Positions 35,264-45,654 of a DNA stretch of 64,000 bases are shown one piece after another (within the stretch, counting starts at the first letter, position 1; each line of letters opens with the position of its first letter). This stretch comes from Symbiodinium microadriaticum (Eukaryota; Sar; Dinophyceae; Suessiales; Symbiodiniaceae), in NCBI GenBank assembly GCA_001939145.1, contig LSRX01001107.1, forward strand, positions 180,459-244,458. Reading direction: 5' to 3'. The position numbers and the translations under genes are program-made. The notes beneath the pieces were generated by a model. It ran no database searches. It saw only the letters and a program-made list of their open reading frames with translations, and was not told the DNA's origin.

Positions 35264-36142
35264 CTATCCCTCATCTGGAGCACAGGCCGGGCACATTGCC
35301 TGAAACTCCTCGAGTTGCCGCTGGTCGAAGATACAAAGGCTGATCTTCGTCCCAGTGCGCAATAGACGTCTCTGACTCGCCGGAGGCAAGGATCGAAACG
35401 CACCATCCAAGGAGGCAAATGTCATGGCAGGCAAATCCTTTTGAAACGGTCCTGCGAATATGCCCCCGGACACAGGAAGCAGACGAAGTCGTAGGGATTC
35501 GGAGGAAAGGAACTCTTCCAGAATGTGCCTATACGCGACAGTAAGCTTGTCCACTGCACTTGCACGCGTGGCAGGAGTGGACGCGGACACGACTCCAAGA
35601 TCTGGGCCCACGACATGGATGACCTGCTTTTGACCGTACTTGTGTATTTTAGCATCGCCTTCCTGCAGCACGGCCTGTGTCACATCGTGCGGAAAGCGCG
35701 CATCCAATCCAATCTTCAGCCACGAGTAGATTGCACCCGAAGCCCCTCCTGCACCTGCTGGGCCAAGGTCTTGAATGAATCGCAGCCCAGCTGGATCAAC
35801 CACCACCGTGTCTGCAGCAGGCGCTCCTGCCACCGGCACAAGATGATGCGAAACGTCCAGCTGCACACCGAGGACTCCATAGGGAACCACGGCCACCTTT
35901 GGCAGCAAGGAAGACGAGGCTAAAGCAGTGGCGGCTAGAGGAGAAGGCCGAGAAGGCGAAACTGCTCCGAGATTCGAAACGAGGCAAAGCCCGAGGCAAA
36001 GCGCGAGCCAAAGCCCGAGGCACCGGGCGGCGGCTGCATGGATGCGGAGGAACTGCAAGCGGCTTGCCAGAAGCGGCGGTTCAAGCTCCGAGCCGTCGGT
36101 CTCCATCTGGGCCATGCTGAGCCGAAACACTGCAGAGCCCAT
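35264..36142 (-). CDS. Macro-domain protein with N-terminal membrane anchor
   Basis: An intronless ORF of 292 codons from the ATG at 36142 to TAG. Residues 41-55 (CLGLWLALCLGLCLV) form a hydrophobic segment, either a signal anchor or an uncleaved signal peptide. Residues from about 85 onward match a macro domain: an N-terminal strand region with VVDPAGLRFIQDLGPAGAGG, the core HKYGQKQVIHVVGPDLG, and the ligand-loop segment LRLLPVSGGIFAGPF followed by a last helix-strand pair (GTKISLCIFDQRQLEEF). Macro domains bind ADP-ribose or remove it from proteins; whether this one is catalytic cannot be judged here. The anchor suggests a membrane or secretory location. The lack of introns, unlike its neighbours, would fit a retroposed copy. 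Confidence 0.75.
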   Translation of the reverse strand: MGSAVFRLSMAQMETDGSELEPPLLASRLQFLRIHAAAARCLGLWLALCLGLCLVSNLGAVSPSRPSPLAATALASSSLLPKVAVVPYGVLGVQLDVSHHLVPVAGAPAADTVVVDPAGLRFIQDLGPAGAGGASGAIYSWLKIGLDARFPHDVTQAVLQEGDAKIHKYGQKQVIHVVGPDLGVVSASTPATRASAVDKLTVAYRHILEEFLSSESLRLRLLPVSGGIFAGPFQKDLPAMTFASLDGAFRSLPPASQRRLLRTGTKISLCIFDQRQLEEFQAMCPACAPDEG

Positions 36143-36432
36143 AAGACCCAAAAAAGGCACCCCCTTTGCTTCACCTGGCTCCTCAGCTCGGCCTCTTTCA
36201 CAGCTCTAGCCCGCGGCGTCTCAGCGTCTTTAGCTCAGCTCTTGTGGCTCACTGGCAGCGTGGGAAATCTGAGAAATCGCAGGCAGCACCGGAGCTGCTG
36301 GAGCCTGGACAAACCCATTGTCGGGAGAGGAATCAGCTGCACCCGGTACAGCGTAACGGCGTAACCCCCTAGCCTGCTGACTGCTCTGTCTCTGCGTTGA
36401 AGCTACTCAACTTTGACTGCTCAACGAAGGTC

Positions 36433-37200
36433 TCATAGTCCCTGCACACCCTTGGCTTCCGACCGCAGTGACCGGAGGGGCGGATGAGCCACCGAAGACT
36501 TCCATGACCTGACGCTGAGAAAGTTCAGCTTAGAGGAGGAGGATGACCTGCGAACGCTTTGCAGCCTACCACCTCTTCGGTGCAACCAATGGACAAGACA
36601 TGGAAATGGGCATGACTTCCTGAAACCCCCGTAACGCAAGGCTCAGGCCTTTGGCCTTGGGATTCTGCACTTTGAACATGTGGCTGAGTCGTCCGACGCG
36701 ACGGAAAACGGTCGACACCACGCTGCATATGCTGACAGTAACACACATCTTGAACCCAGTGTTCAGCGTTGTCCGAAGCATGCACTATACCCGACCGATC
36801 CGAAGATTGTCTTGCTTATCTGGATTCAAGATTGGGCACACAAACGCTCCCGGACCTTCTGAGCTTCATCGATGACCTTCTTTGCATTCACCTTCTGCTT
36901 CTGGGCAGCCTGTGATCCAGGCACTAGAGGTGGATGTCTCTTCCGTCTGGTCCGTAACCAAAATAAGGTCTTCCAGGTTCGATGCTTCGGCTGCGCAGTC
37001 TCGCTTCAGGAGTTGCAATGGCTTCTTGGATGCTTGCAGATGCACGATGCCCCAGGCCCACGTGACCAGGGGAAGTGGCCATAGCCCCGATGTAGGATGA
37101 TTCGACCACGCGGGCGAGCCTTCACCTGCTCCAAAGCCAGTCTGGCCGCAGTCTGCTGAGCAGTCTCCTGTGTAAACTCGGAACTAGAATCCAGACGTGT
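36433..37200 (-). CDS. Coiled-coil gene in short exons
   Basis: Ordered minus-strand exons. About 37080-37200 reads SSEFTQETAQQTAARLALEQ and VKARPRGRIILHRGYGHFPW. About 36930-37016 reads LLKRDCAAEASNLEDLILVT and DQTEETS. The exon at 36856-36909, bounded by ATCACAG|GCT and CAGAAG|GTCC, is exactly 18 codons (AAQKQKVNAKKVIDEAQK). About 36600-36770 reads TLNTGFKMCVTVSICSVVST and VQNPKAKGLSLALRGFQEVM. A last piece, 36433-36550, reads KLNFLSVRSWKSSVAHPPLR and ends in a stop. The middle exons have heptad-like spacing of a coiled coil. No family is recognised. Confidence 0.4.
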
Positions 37201-37469
37201 CTTGCAGGACATATTTGCCGGGCTTACCGCAGAACCGCACAGCAGAGGGAATCCGTGCGAACACACGTTGCATTGACCTGTTCTCCGTAGAAATGACACA
37301 AGCCCCTCCCCCTCTCCCAGTTCAAGATCACGTCTCTTCGATTCCGCAGGGGGATAAGCTTCGTTCAAGCAATCCCTGGTCGGAGCTTGTCCCATAGGAG
37401 TTCCAGCCAGGCACCGTCTCTGGCACCGCACTCAAGATTTCTCACAGAACCGTTCATGAGGCGGAGGAA

Positions 37470-37930
37470 CTTTTTTGTTAAGAAGGTTTGGCCAAAAGGT
37501 GTTGTTTGGAAGGTTTGGCCGAGGGGTCCGTTGAGTTTGATTTGCTGCAAGCTGTTGGGGAAGGCCCCTTCTATAGGGCCTTCCACTGCAGCAAGCTGTT
37601 GGAGAAAGCTCATTTGTGGGGTGTTCATCAGCAGCAGGAGGGGAAGAGCCATTTCTGGGCCTTCTTTAGTTTGAAGCTGTTGGGAAATTACCATTTGCAG
37701 AGCTTCTTCTGCGTCGAAAGTGGTCGGGAATTCCAAGTTGAAGCCTTCATTTTGCGCGAAGCTATTCGGGGATTTCGAATACGCAGTGTTGTTTTGCTTC
37801 AAGCTGTTGAGGAAAGCTATTGGGAAACACAATTTTAACGGCTTGGTTTCGCATCAAGCTGTTGGGGAATTACAGTTTCCACGGCCTCGTTTTGTGCCAA
37901 AAGCTGGTCGGGAATGTCGGTTCGTAAAAT
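37470..37930. repeat. Degenerate minisatellite (AAGCTGTTGGGGAA)
   Basis: The word AAGCTGTTG(G/A)(G/A)GAA recurs at about 37550, 37592, 37672, 37800 and 37856, with weaker copies near 37727, 37757 and 37899, spaced by 40-80 bp. Both strands stay open over much of it, giving repetitive translations such as KLLGNYHLQSFF on the plus strand. I treat it as a repeat and not as a gene. Confidence 0.6.
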
Positions 37931-38039
37931 ATTCCAAGCTTTTTTGATTGCTTTCCAATATTTGAATAAGAAAATCACTACTTTGCTCCCATTCTAAATT
38001 AGCGTAATTACTAGTATTGATAAGCGCAGCCCCAACCGG

Positions 38040-38870
38040 TTTGCAAACAGAATGCCACTATGATGGGAATTGAAAGTTCTGTAAGAACTATGTAACTATG
38101 TGCTTGAAACAAGTCTTGTTGATGGTATGATGTTCTTGAAAGCAAGTCTGCACGGCGTTCAACAGGAAGCGGGGTCCCCCATTTGCAAACACAACGTCTT
38201 TCTCACTCTTTGTGAGAGGGTCCACATGTGTCTTTGCTGGCAAGATGATACTGGAAGCGATCTTGCACAGCTTGAACACCGTGCGGGAGTTAGGGTGGAC
38301 GAAACTCCCCATGTGCAAGCAGAATGCCTGTAGGATGGGTTTTGAAAAGTTCTGCAAGAACTATGTGCTTGAAACAAGTAGTGTTGATGGTGCGATGTTC
38401 TCGAAAGCAAGCCTGCGCGGCGTAAAAAGAAAGCGGGGCGTTGGAGTGGGTGGGGGGCAGGCCCCCCTTTTGCAAACACAACGTCTCTATCATGGGCTCT
38501 GAAAGGGCTCAGATGGGTTCTGTCTTTGATGTCAAAATGATACTTGAAGCCAGCCTGCACAGCTAAAAGCAGCATGGCGCAGCCAGCCGGAATTGCAAAC
38601 AGAATGTCCGTATGATGGGTATTCAAAAGTTATATAAGACCTCTGTGCTTGACACAATGCTCGTTGATGGCACGATGTTCTTGAAAGCAAGCCTGCACGG
38701 CCGCAGCCTGCCCAATCATTTGCAACTGCATCACGGGTTCTGAAAGGGTCAATAGGGGCTCTGTTTCTGCTGACATGATGTTATTTGAAGTGTTGACACT
38801 TCTTCTTCTATTCTGAAAAGCAAGCTTGCACTGCACAAGAAGAAAGCGGGGCGGCTTAACGAGCACGGCG
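38040..38870. repeat. Tandem repeat with a 273-278 bp unit, three copies
   Basis: Markers recur at fixed spacing: GCAAACAGAATG-like at 38043, 38316 and 38594, and TGTGCTTGA(A/C)ACAA at 38100, 38368 and 38643. Each unit contains two half-repeats with TGAAAGCAAG(T/C)CTGCACGGC and a diverged TGGAAGCGATCTTGCACAGC, so the unit itself arose by doubling of about 137 bp. No coding frame crosses all copies. Confidence 0.85.
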
Positions 38871-39499
38871 GTGGTATTACTAGTAAACGTAGGACTATTG
38901 TAATTCCAGAGTAAACATGGTTATCATAAAAATAATAGCAATAATCTATCAATTATGTATCAGTAGTCAGTAGTACTCATGAAACTAACCAAAATACCAC
39001 AAGAAGTATATAACAGTAGGCCAGCGGACCAGGGGGGCAGGGACCAAGACCAGGAGGACCAGGCCAGGGCCAGCGGAACAGGACGGGGACAAAGGGACCA
39101 AGGGACCAGAGGACCAGGAGACCACAGGCCGAACCAGGGCTTGGCCAAACCTCCCAAAAAGCCAAGCTTGGCCAAGCCTTCTTTAGAACAAACCCTGGGC
39201 CCCCGTTCATGGACACCTCCTGTCTGCGAGTTGCACAAGGGGACAGGGACTTCGGTCGGGCATTCGGATCCACAAAGCGAAGTCATAGCAAGGAGAAGAT
39301 TTGAGCAACGCATCGCAATACGTTGGCAATGTCTTGTTACATCTTGTCAATCTTGTCTCTCTCATAGCATCTTCGCCTCCGCAATTCCGGTGTTTGGGTG
39401 GTTGGAGCCTTCAGAAACATGCCCTTCATCGTTGTGGTCCCAGTCTGTCGAGACGGTTTCCCTCAAGAAGTCGAAGGAAGCATAACAAAACCCAAAACA

Positions 39500-39670
39500 A
39501 GCTGAGACAAGATACCAGACACAAAGCATGAAAACACTCAGATTAGCAAATCTATGCTGCGAGTCCTCGCTTGAAGCCTGCTCCAGAGCTGTGCGGGCGT
39601 CCGTGAGTGCCTTCCCCAAGATGTTCACAGCGTCCTTGTGCGAGGCTAACAGGAGCTTGAGACAGCTTGA
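39500..39670 (-). CDS. Downstream exon with coiled coil and membrane segment
   Basis: The minus frame reads LLLASHKDAVNILGKALTDA then RTALEQASSEDSQHRFANL and a hydrophobic stretch SVFMLCVWYLVSACFGFCYA. It follows the coiled-coil exons on the same strand and probably gives that protein a C-terminal membrane anchor. The exon boundary in the SEDSQHR area is uncertain, so the hydrophobic part could be intronic. Confidence 0.35.
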
Positions 39671-39953
39671 GCCGGTTCCCAAATTTGCGTTCCCGATGGT
39701 TCCGGACCTGATACGCATGCACATGATGTGTTGAAATCTGCAAGCATTGGCCGCGATGCCATCAGGGTTTACTACAAGATGGGTATGCATGTACGCAAGA
39801 CCTTCAACACTCCATAAGATCGACACTGCTGAACACCAAGCTGTTGCGAAAGGGAGCACACTTGGTGGGCCACCTTGACTGCGCTCTTGGGCCCAGATGT
39901 GTGACCGTCCTTGCCCCAGATTTCCCCCTTTTCTTTGGGTTCAAAAGGGAGTC

Positions 39954-40565
39954 CTGGCGCTTGGAGGCGATCTGGCTCTCCAAGTTTGCAAGCATCGCCT
40001 TCGTGGACTCCACCTACAGAGAGACCGCATGAGAAAAGACGTAGAAGCGTCTGAGAATTCCCGGCGTTTTGCCGTGACGGCGGAACTACCCAGAGATGCC
40101 TGCTGCTGCAGCACGCTCTTGTCCAAGCCAGTCTGGTCGGCCTTGAGCAGGGCCTGCGCCCGCGAGCATGCCATCGATAGCAGGCGTTCCTGCCTCGATG
40201 ATCCACATGCATGCGAGAACAGAACGAGAACAACAGGTCCTGAAGTTGTGCTCTGCTTCAGACACCACCAGCTGGTCTCTACTTGACTAATCGGGGCTCT
40301 CATGACTCAATGGCTAACGCACGCTGAAAGATACGTTTGTCGCTGTTGGGCCGAGTGTTATGCTTTGAATCGCTTTGAGCATTTAGGAGCAGCTACAAGT
40401 GCCAGATTTCCCGCAGGCCTCCTGGTCTTCCAGCAGCTTCGTTTCAGAGTCGTGGGTTTTCTGGAGCTCATCCAATGGTGCTTTGTGAGCCGCCGCCTTG
40501 CGAACGTCATCAACGATGGCAGGCAAAGCCTGCTGCGCATCGCTGTCGAAAATGGCCAAGGACTG
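39954..40565 (-). CDS. Coiled-coil gene in short exons
   Basis: Splice-bounded exons with strong helix character. About 40426-40565 reads IFDSDAQQALPAIVDDVRKA, AAHKAPLDELQKTHDSETKL and LEDQ. The exon at 40100-40153, between GGGCGCAG|GCC and CAGCAG|GCATCT (GC donor), is exactly 18 codons (ALLKADQTGLDKSVLQQQ). The exon at 39954-40013, between CTCTGTAG|GTGG and CGCCAG|GACT, is exactly 20 codons (VESTKAMLANLESQIASKRQ). Upstream, 40600-40780 encodes a His/Lys-rich stretch (HRHKHKHHKHHHKKHK) that may be an earlier exon. All three internal exons keep phase and form a continuous coiled coil when joined. Confidence 0.5.
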
Positions 40566-40799
40566 GCTGGGCACTGCATGTTGGGGCTCTTGCTGAGTGA
40601 CTGTGGCTGTGCTTGGTTGGCTGGGTTGGGAAACAGGTGGCAGGCTGAGCTGCACAAGCTGTGCTGCTGGCAGAGCAGGCAGAGCACTTGCCGTGGAGCT
40701 CACAGCGGCTGAAGCTTTGTGCTTCTTGTGGTGGTGCTTGTGATGCTTGTGCTTGTGCCGGTGTTGGGATGCACCTCCAAGAACGTCCAAACCTTCAGC

Positions 40800-43170
40800 T
40801 CAATTCAATTGGACACTAAGGCTCGCAACCAACGAGGCGCCTTGAACGCAAGCTGCAAAAAGCGCGAGCGCAGACACACGGGCAATCAAGAAGCTCATGG
40901 CTTCAATGCCACAGCTATTCTACGTTGGGATTCAAGGTTTCCCCTCGAAGCTGGCTGCAGAATCGCACGAAAACATGAGTCGCAGGTACAGAAATTAGCG
41001 ACCTTGCATGAGGCATTCGGTTGCCTGCATGTCTTCAGAGCAATTTTGTTTCCACAAGCAAGGCGCTGACGCCCCGTTCACACAGCAGGCAGCGTGTCGA
41101 CCACCTCAACACACGGCCACACAGCATGAATCGCTTCCTGACACGCCACCTAGCCACACGTGGCGCTGTCGATTTCACGCGAGGCTCGCGCTTCCTCCTC
41201 CTGGCCAGCCGAGCTGTCCCCAAGGAATTTCAGGATCACCTCTGCACTTCGATTCAAGCTGGCGTGACGCCTTGCACTCCGAGTTGGGTCTCGGCCTCGA
41301 GGGCATCGCCCTCCACTGCAGCATCCTTGCAGGAAGAGATGCACACAGAGTAGGTTGCATGTTTTGGAAGGGAAGGACAGGAAGTCCTGTGCTGCACTCA
41401 AGAAGATGCGGCGTCCAGCAAAGGCCTCCTGAGCGGACTCGACTGCACTCCCCTCAAGACCCACGGCCCCACAGCCCAGAACTCTTGCTGCTATGTGTGA
41501 CTCTTACACAGTGGAGCTTGAACCTTGATCGAACCTCTTGTGCAACAGCAGCTCACGACTCAAGACACAGCCCAGGGTCCAAGAAGCTGAACGTGTGGTA
41601 GAAAACACATCGCCTGGTCCCTGCCTGCATTTTCATATGCAGTCGAACCAATGCCGATTACATGCCGAGAGGGGATGTAACCGCCTGGAGGGAGAATCTG
41701 CAAGACGAGCCGGGGGCTGCCCCAACAAACAAGGCCAGCGGCTGCGCCGCAAGCGGCCTGCAAGGAAGGGCCGCGATGGAACCTTCAGAGCGCCGCTGGA
41801 TTAAACCCTACACCTCCACGGAGGCGGTCGTGGCTCCACCTGGCATCTGGCGTTCAAGCCGCCAAGAAGTCCCCAAAAGCCGGAAACTCAGCAAACCGAC
41901 CAAGTCCTCAGAATCGGGAGATGGGCAGAAACCCACGAGCCTCGCAAGAAGAGAACTATAGCAGCAGTGAGCATGATGATGGGTTCCAAGGCTGGGTCAG
42001 CTTCATGGAGGGGCATCCCTCCAAAGCCAGTTGCTCGGACACCTCCGAGAAGGAAGGCGGAGCAGAACATGAAAAGACAGCTTCAGATGGATTTGGCATT
42101 TAAGCTTTCGGCATACGCCGCCGGGCCGAATTCCTGCTTGCCGGACCAATTCTCGATGCGCCAGGTCTTGGCTTCGCGCGCAGGGGGCCCAGTGCGAGCC
42201 GCTGGTCCTCGCTAGCGAATCCGAGCCGCCCGCCACCTCGCATGGATCCGGCGATCGGCAAAGGCGGAAGGCAGCTGGCACCTCCAACCTCGGGACCGTC
42301 CGCACATCGTGCCGCGCATCGTGATGCTCAGTTTGCACTCCCGTAAGGTGGACGCAAAGTAACTTGCAACCACACCTGAATGGAAAGCATCCAGCACGAG
42401 CGCTGGCCCAGCACCACGGAAGCACTAACAGCAAGCGCTTAAGGCTTGTGCTCCGTTGCTGGCTTGGCCTCCTGCACAACATAAAACACCCCACCAACAA
42501 TCCCAGAACCAGCATGCCAGCGCACCTCCTACTGCAGCGGTTAGATCTCCAAAGTCTGCACTTCCCCACTGTGGACCTCCAGTTACATGCAACGTTCCAG
42601 CTTCAAGGTCGCGGCTAGGCTTTTTTGCGGACCAGCTGCAGTGTGCAAAATCGTGATGCAGCACCTCAGGTAGAATGATGACCGAGCGATCAATCCCATG
42701 CAATTAATCGAGCAGCATAACCATGCAAACGAACTACCTTGGAAGCGCGCACACACACACACACAATGCAATAGGCATCATTGATAAACAACGAAGGTCT
42801 TAAGTCTTTCAGGGCTGGGCCGCAACCTTTCCTTTCCTTTGGCTGCCTACGCTCTGGCCCTGTTCAACACGCCTGTCGATCTTACGCGATGCTTGGCAAT
42901 CGCGTAAGCTCGTTCGACCTGGCCTGGGCCTCTCTCTGACCTGTCGGCGAATTTCGAAAGCTAATTTTAATGCAGAGGGTGGGTCGCTCTGTAGCAGAAC
43001 TCCACGGCAAGCTGGTTTCGGACACCAGCTGCCACATCACTAGCTGCTCAGAGGAGGCCCACCACAATTGCATTTACACCGGCCACGCCTTGCCGCCTCG
43101 CTGGCTCTGCAAGGCCCAACCATGCCCCACCCGCACAGTGGGTTCTGCAGCTCATGGCTAACAAAAGCCT
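40800..43170. other. Weak coding signals only
   Basis: Minus-strand pieces near 41160-41250 (VILKFLGDSSAGQEEEARAS) and 41410-41460 (LEGSAVESAQEAFAGRRIF) look like exons. A hydrophobic stretch near 42470-42530 (GMLVLGLLVGCFMLC) could be a membrane segment. None is bounded well enough to call. A CA microsatellite lies at 42750-42765. Confidence 0.3.
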
Positions 43171-43172
43171 CC

Positions 43173-43628
43173 TCAGCATGACGTGCCTGCACCACACGCG
43201 CTCCTCATGGCGACATCGTCGAGCTTCGCCATAAGCTCCTTGGCTTCCTCCTCCCGCTTCGATGCGTCTGCTGCCCATTGCCTAAACATGCAGTTCGTTG
43301 TCCACGCTTTCAGCGTCTCAGCATGATCAAGTTCGCCGGCTGAACTGGCTGCATCGGTCAGAATTATCACAATATCAAAGTCCTCAGGGTCCAAATCCTC
43401 TAGCTCCTGCACCTCAGTAATGTCGCCTTGTTCCTCTTCCTGTGCAGGGGGGCTTCTTTGCTCGCAAAACACTGCGGCTGCCACTCCTATTGAACGATCG
43501 CCCCGACAGGAGAATAGGACAGAGGCCGCTCGTTGTGCAGCACTGGACGACTCACTGATGATCACTGCATTGTGCAGGAACTGCGGCCCATAGGTGTCGT
43601 CAGACAAGTTTTGGAAAACATTTGGCAT
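43173..43628 (-). CDS. Hypothetical acidic protein
   Basis: An ATG at 43628 starts a frame of about 151 codons: MPNVFQNLSDDTYGPQFLHN, AVIISESSSAAQRAASVLFS, then an acidic middle (DITEVQELEDLDPEDFDIVI) leading into ILTDAASSAGELDHAETLKA, and a charged C-terminal helix (SKREEEAKELMAKLDDVAM). A CCAG|G acceptor-like site lies just before the ATG, so an upstream non-coding or coding exon is possible. FDIVIILTDA looks like a strand followed by a turn, but I do not recognise a family. Confidence 0.5.
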   Translation of the reverse strand: MPNVFQNLSDDTYGPQFLHNAVIISESSSAAQRAASVLFSCRGDRSIGVAAAVFCEQRSPPAQEEEQGDITEVQELEDLDPEDFDIVIILTDAASSAGELDHAETLKAWTTNCMFRQWAADASKREEEAKELMAKLDDVAMRSACGAGTSC

Positions 43629-43741
43629 GGTCCTACCTGGCAAGCTTAAGCACAAAGTGGCTGCGTCGTGCGAATTCAGTTCACGATTCTGAAATTCTTG
43701 GAGGTTCCCAGCTGCACAAAAGAAGACTGCTGCGGGCTTAG

Positions 43742-43762
43742 GTCTCTCTCTCTCTCTCTCTC
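43742..43762. repeat. CT dinucleotide microsatellite
   Basis: A TC run of about ten units. Confidence 0.95.
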
Positions 43763-44074
43763 AGGCGAGCTTGGTCTGCCACTCTCCATAATCGCCCTGC
43801 CCGAAGCTCGAAGGTAATGGCCTCCGCAGCGGAAGACGGTCGGTGCGGAAGACGGCGCAAAAGCGATGGAGCTTACAGGCGCTCCAGCGAGGAGTCCATG
43901 TCCGTTTCCGCGATCAGGTACAGGGAGCATCCACCCCTTGGGCGGGTTCACGGGGTTTACGCTCTCACAACTCGGACTAGCCAGGCGAGGTTCACGTGAA
44001 ACGAGAGACGAGAATCCCCAGAGCAAAGATCAAACTCCAAAACCAACATCTAAGACCCTTACCGTAAAGTCACT

Positions 44075-44120
44075 GGGTTTAGGATTTTAGGGTTTAGGGA
44101 AGTTTAGGGTTTAGGGGTTC
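44075..44120. repeat. Interstitial telomere-like repeat
   Basis: Four imperfect TTTAGGG units on the plus strand, in the opposite orientation to the block at 13692-13757. Confidence 0.85.
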
Positions 44121-44124
44121 AGCT

Positions 44125-45640
44125 TCCACTTCTCAGGCAGGCGTCGCCCCCTCCCACACTTTGCATGTGGCATGCGTGCCTGTTCTGTGGCCCCCGCTCG
44201 CGAGGGCAAAGAGCATTTCCCGCAGGAAACCATCGAACTTGCATTTTCAATTCCGACCTGCCGAAGCGAAGCCGGCCCCTACTAGGCCCTGCATTACATG
44301 TCTGCACCGGCGCCTGTCTGATCCTGTGGGGGCCAGGAAGATCTCAGCCGAGAGATGAAACAGCGGTCTCTACAAAGGCTGGCAAAGTGATGCCAAGTAA
44401 CAGGACTCCGGAAACTGCCTTCTTCAACGCCTGAGCGGCGAGGCACAGTCCATTGCAAAGTGGTTGAGCCTCAAGCTGCTCGGCTGCTGACAGACACCCA
44501 GCCGAAGCCCCAACAGCTTTCCTTGCAGGCGCGGCGATCACCGAGTATAAAGAGCTGCCATGTGGCGTCCTTCGGGCAACTCGTCCTCAGGGATATCCTC
44601 CTTAAGTCGCGTCTTTTCTGGTTCGGAACCCGACTAGCATATACAAGAGGATCCACAAAGCTTGGTGTCCTGCCGACACGTCTATGTCTGTCGGGGCATG
44701 CCACCAGATGGAAGCGTGTCGGGGCAACCAACGTAGATCAACTGTCCAGTGCAACAATGAAGTGCCTCAAGAAAGCCCACTCCTAGTGGTACAAGCTCCT
44801 GCCTTCATGTAATGTTGTCGGCACTTCGACGCATTGGACCGCCTCACTCTTAGAGCTTCGTCCCAGCATCACAGACCAAAAGGGCACAGGCTGGAGCCTC
44901 CAAGTCCAGCTTCTTCAAGCCTGCACTGGGCCATCTGCGCCGATGCGTCTTTTCTCATCTTTTTTGTTGTCTAAGTCGCTTTCGCAAGCATTGCTATAAC
45001 ATGGCGATCCATGAGGCTGCCAGATGCACCCGAATTGCCCAAAACCCCACTGCAAAACGAAGTCAATGCGGCATGCTCACACATGCACCCCAGGGCAATA
45101 TTGGATGTCGCTCGTATCCCGCCGCGTTTCTGGTTTTGCACTGTTCAATCAGTCCAATCAGGAGACATCGGACGTAGCCTACCTCTGCAGCCATTAAACG
45201 CTGGGAGAAGAAGCCAATGGATTTATGTTACAACAGCAGAAGAGTTTGACTAGGAGACACTGTTGCAATGAAAGAGAGACATGCGCACTGGACTCTCGAA
45301 GACTCTTCGCCAACGCTCTATGGCAGCGGGGCTGCAATGAATTTTTAGGTCCACCACGCGAGCATAATTGGACTCAACAGGGTGAATCCAAAAAGTTGGG
45401 AGAACAACAACTCAGAAGTGCAGTTCCAGAAGTGCGGGGAAATAGCGAAGCTCGTCACAAGCAAGATTTGGCCGCAATGTGGAAGATGGCCGATGCACGG
45501 CTGTGGCTGTAGAAGTCCACAATCGGAACACCCATGCCCAACATGTACGTCTCTGGATTTAAACACAAGATGTACAGTGTCTTTGCGACAAGCGCTGAAC
45601 CAGAAAGTGCCTCCATCCTTGCACAGAGCGCGACCGGACC
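44125..45640. other. No supported gene
   Basis: Frames open on both strands around 44.4-44.8 kb have no protein-like character I can defend. Confidence 0.3.
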
Positions 45641-45654
45641 TTCAGGACAAGGCT

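Noticed and set aside
6746-38870. CRISPR array
   Set aside because: Repeats present are microsatellites, minisatellites or a 273-278 bp tandem unit; none has short identical repeats with unique spacers of constant length.
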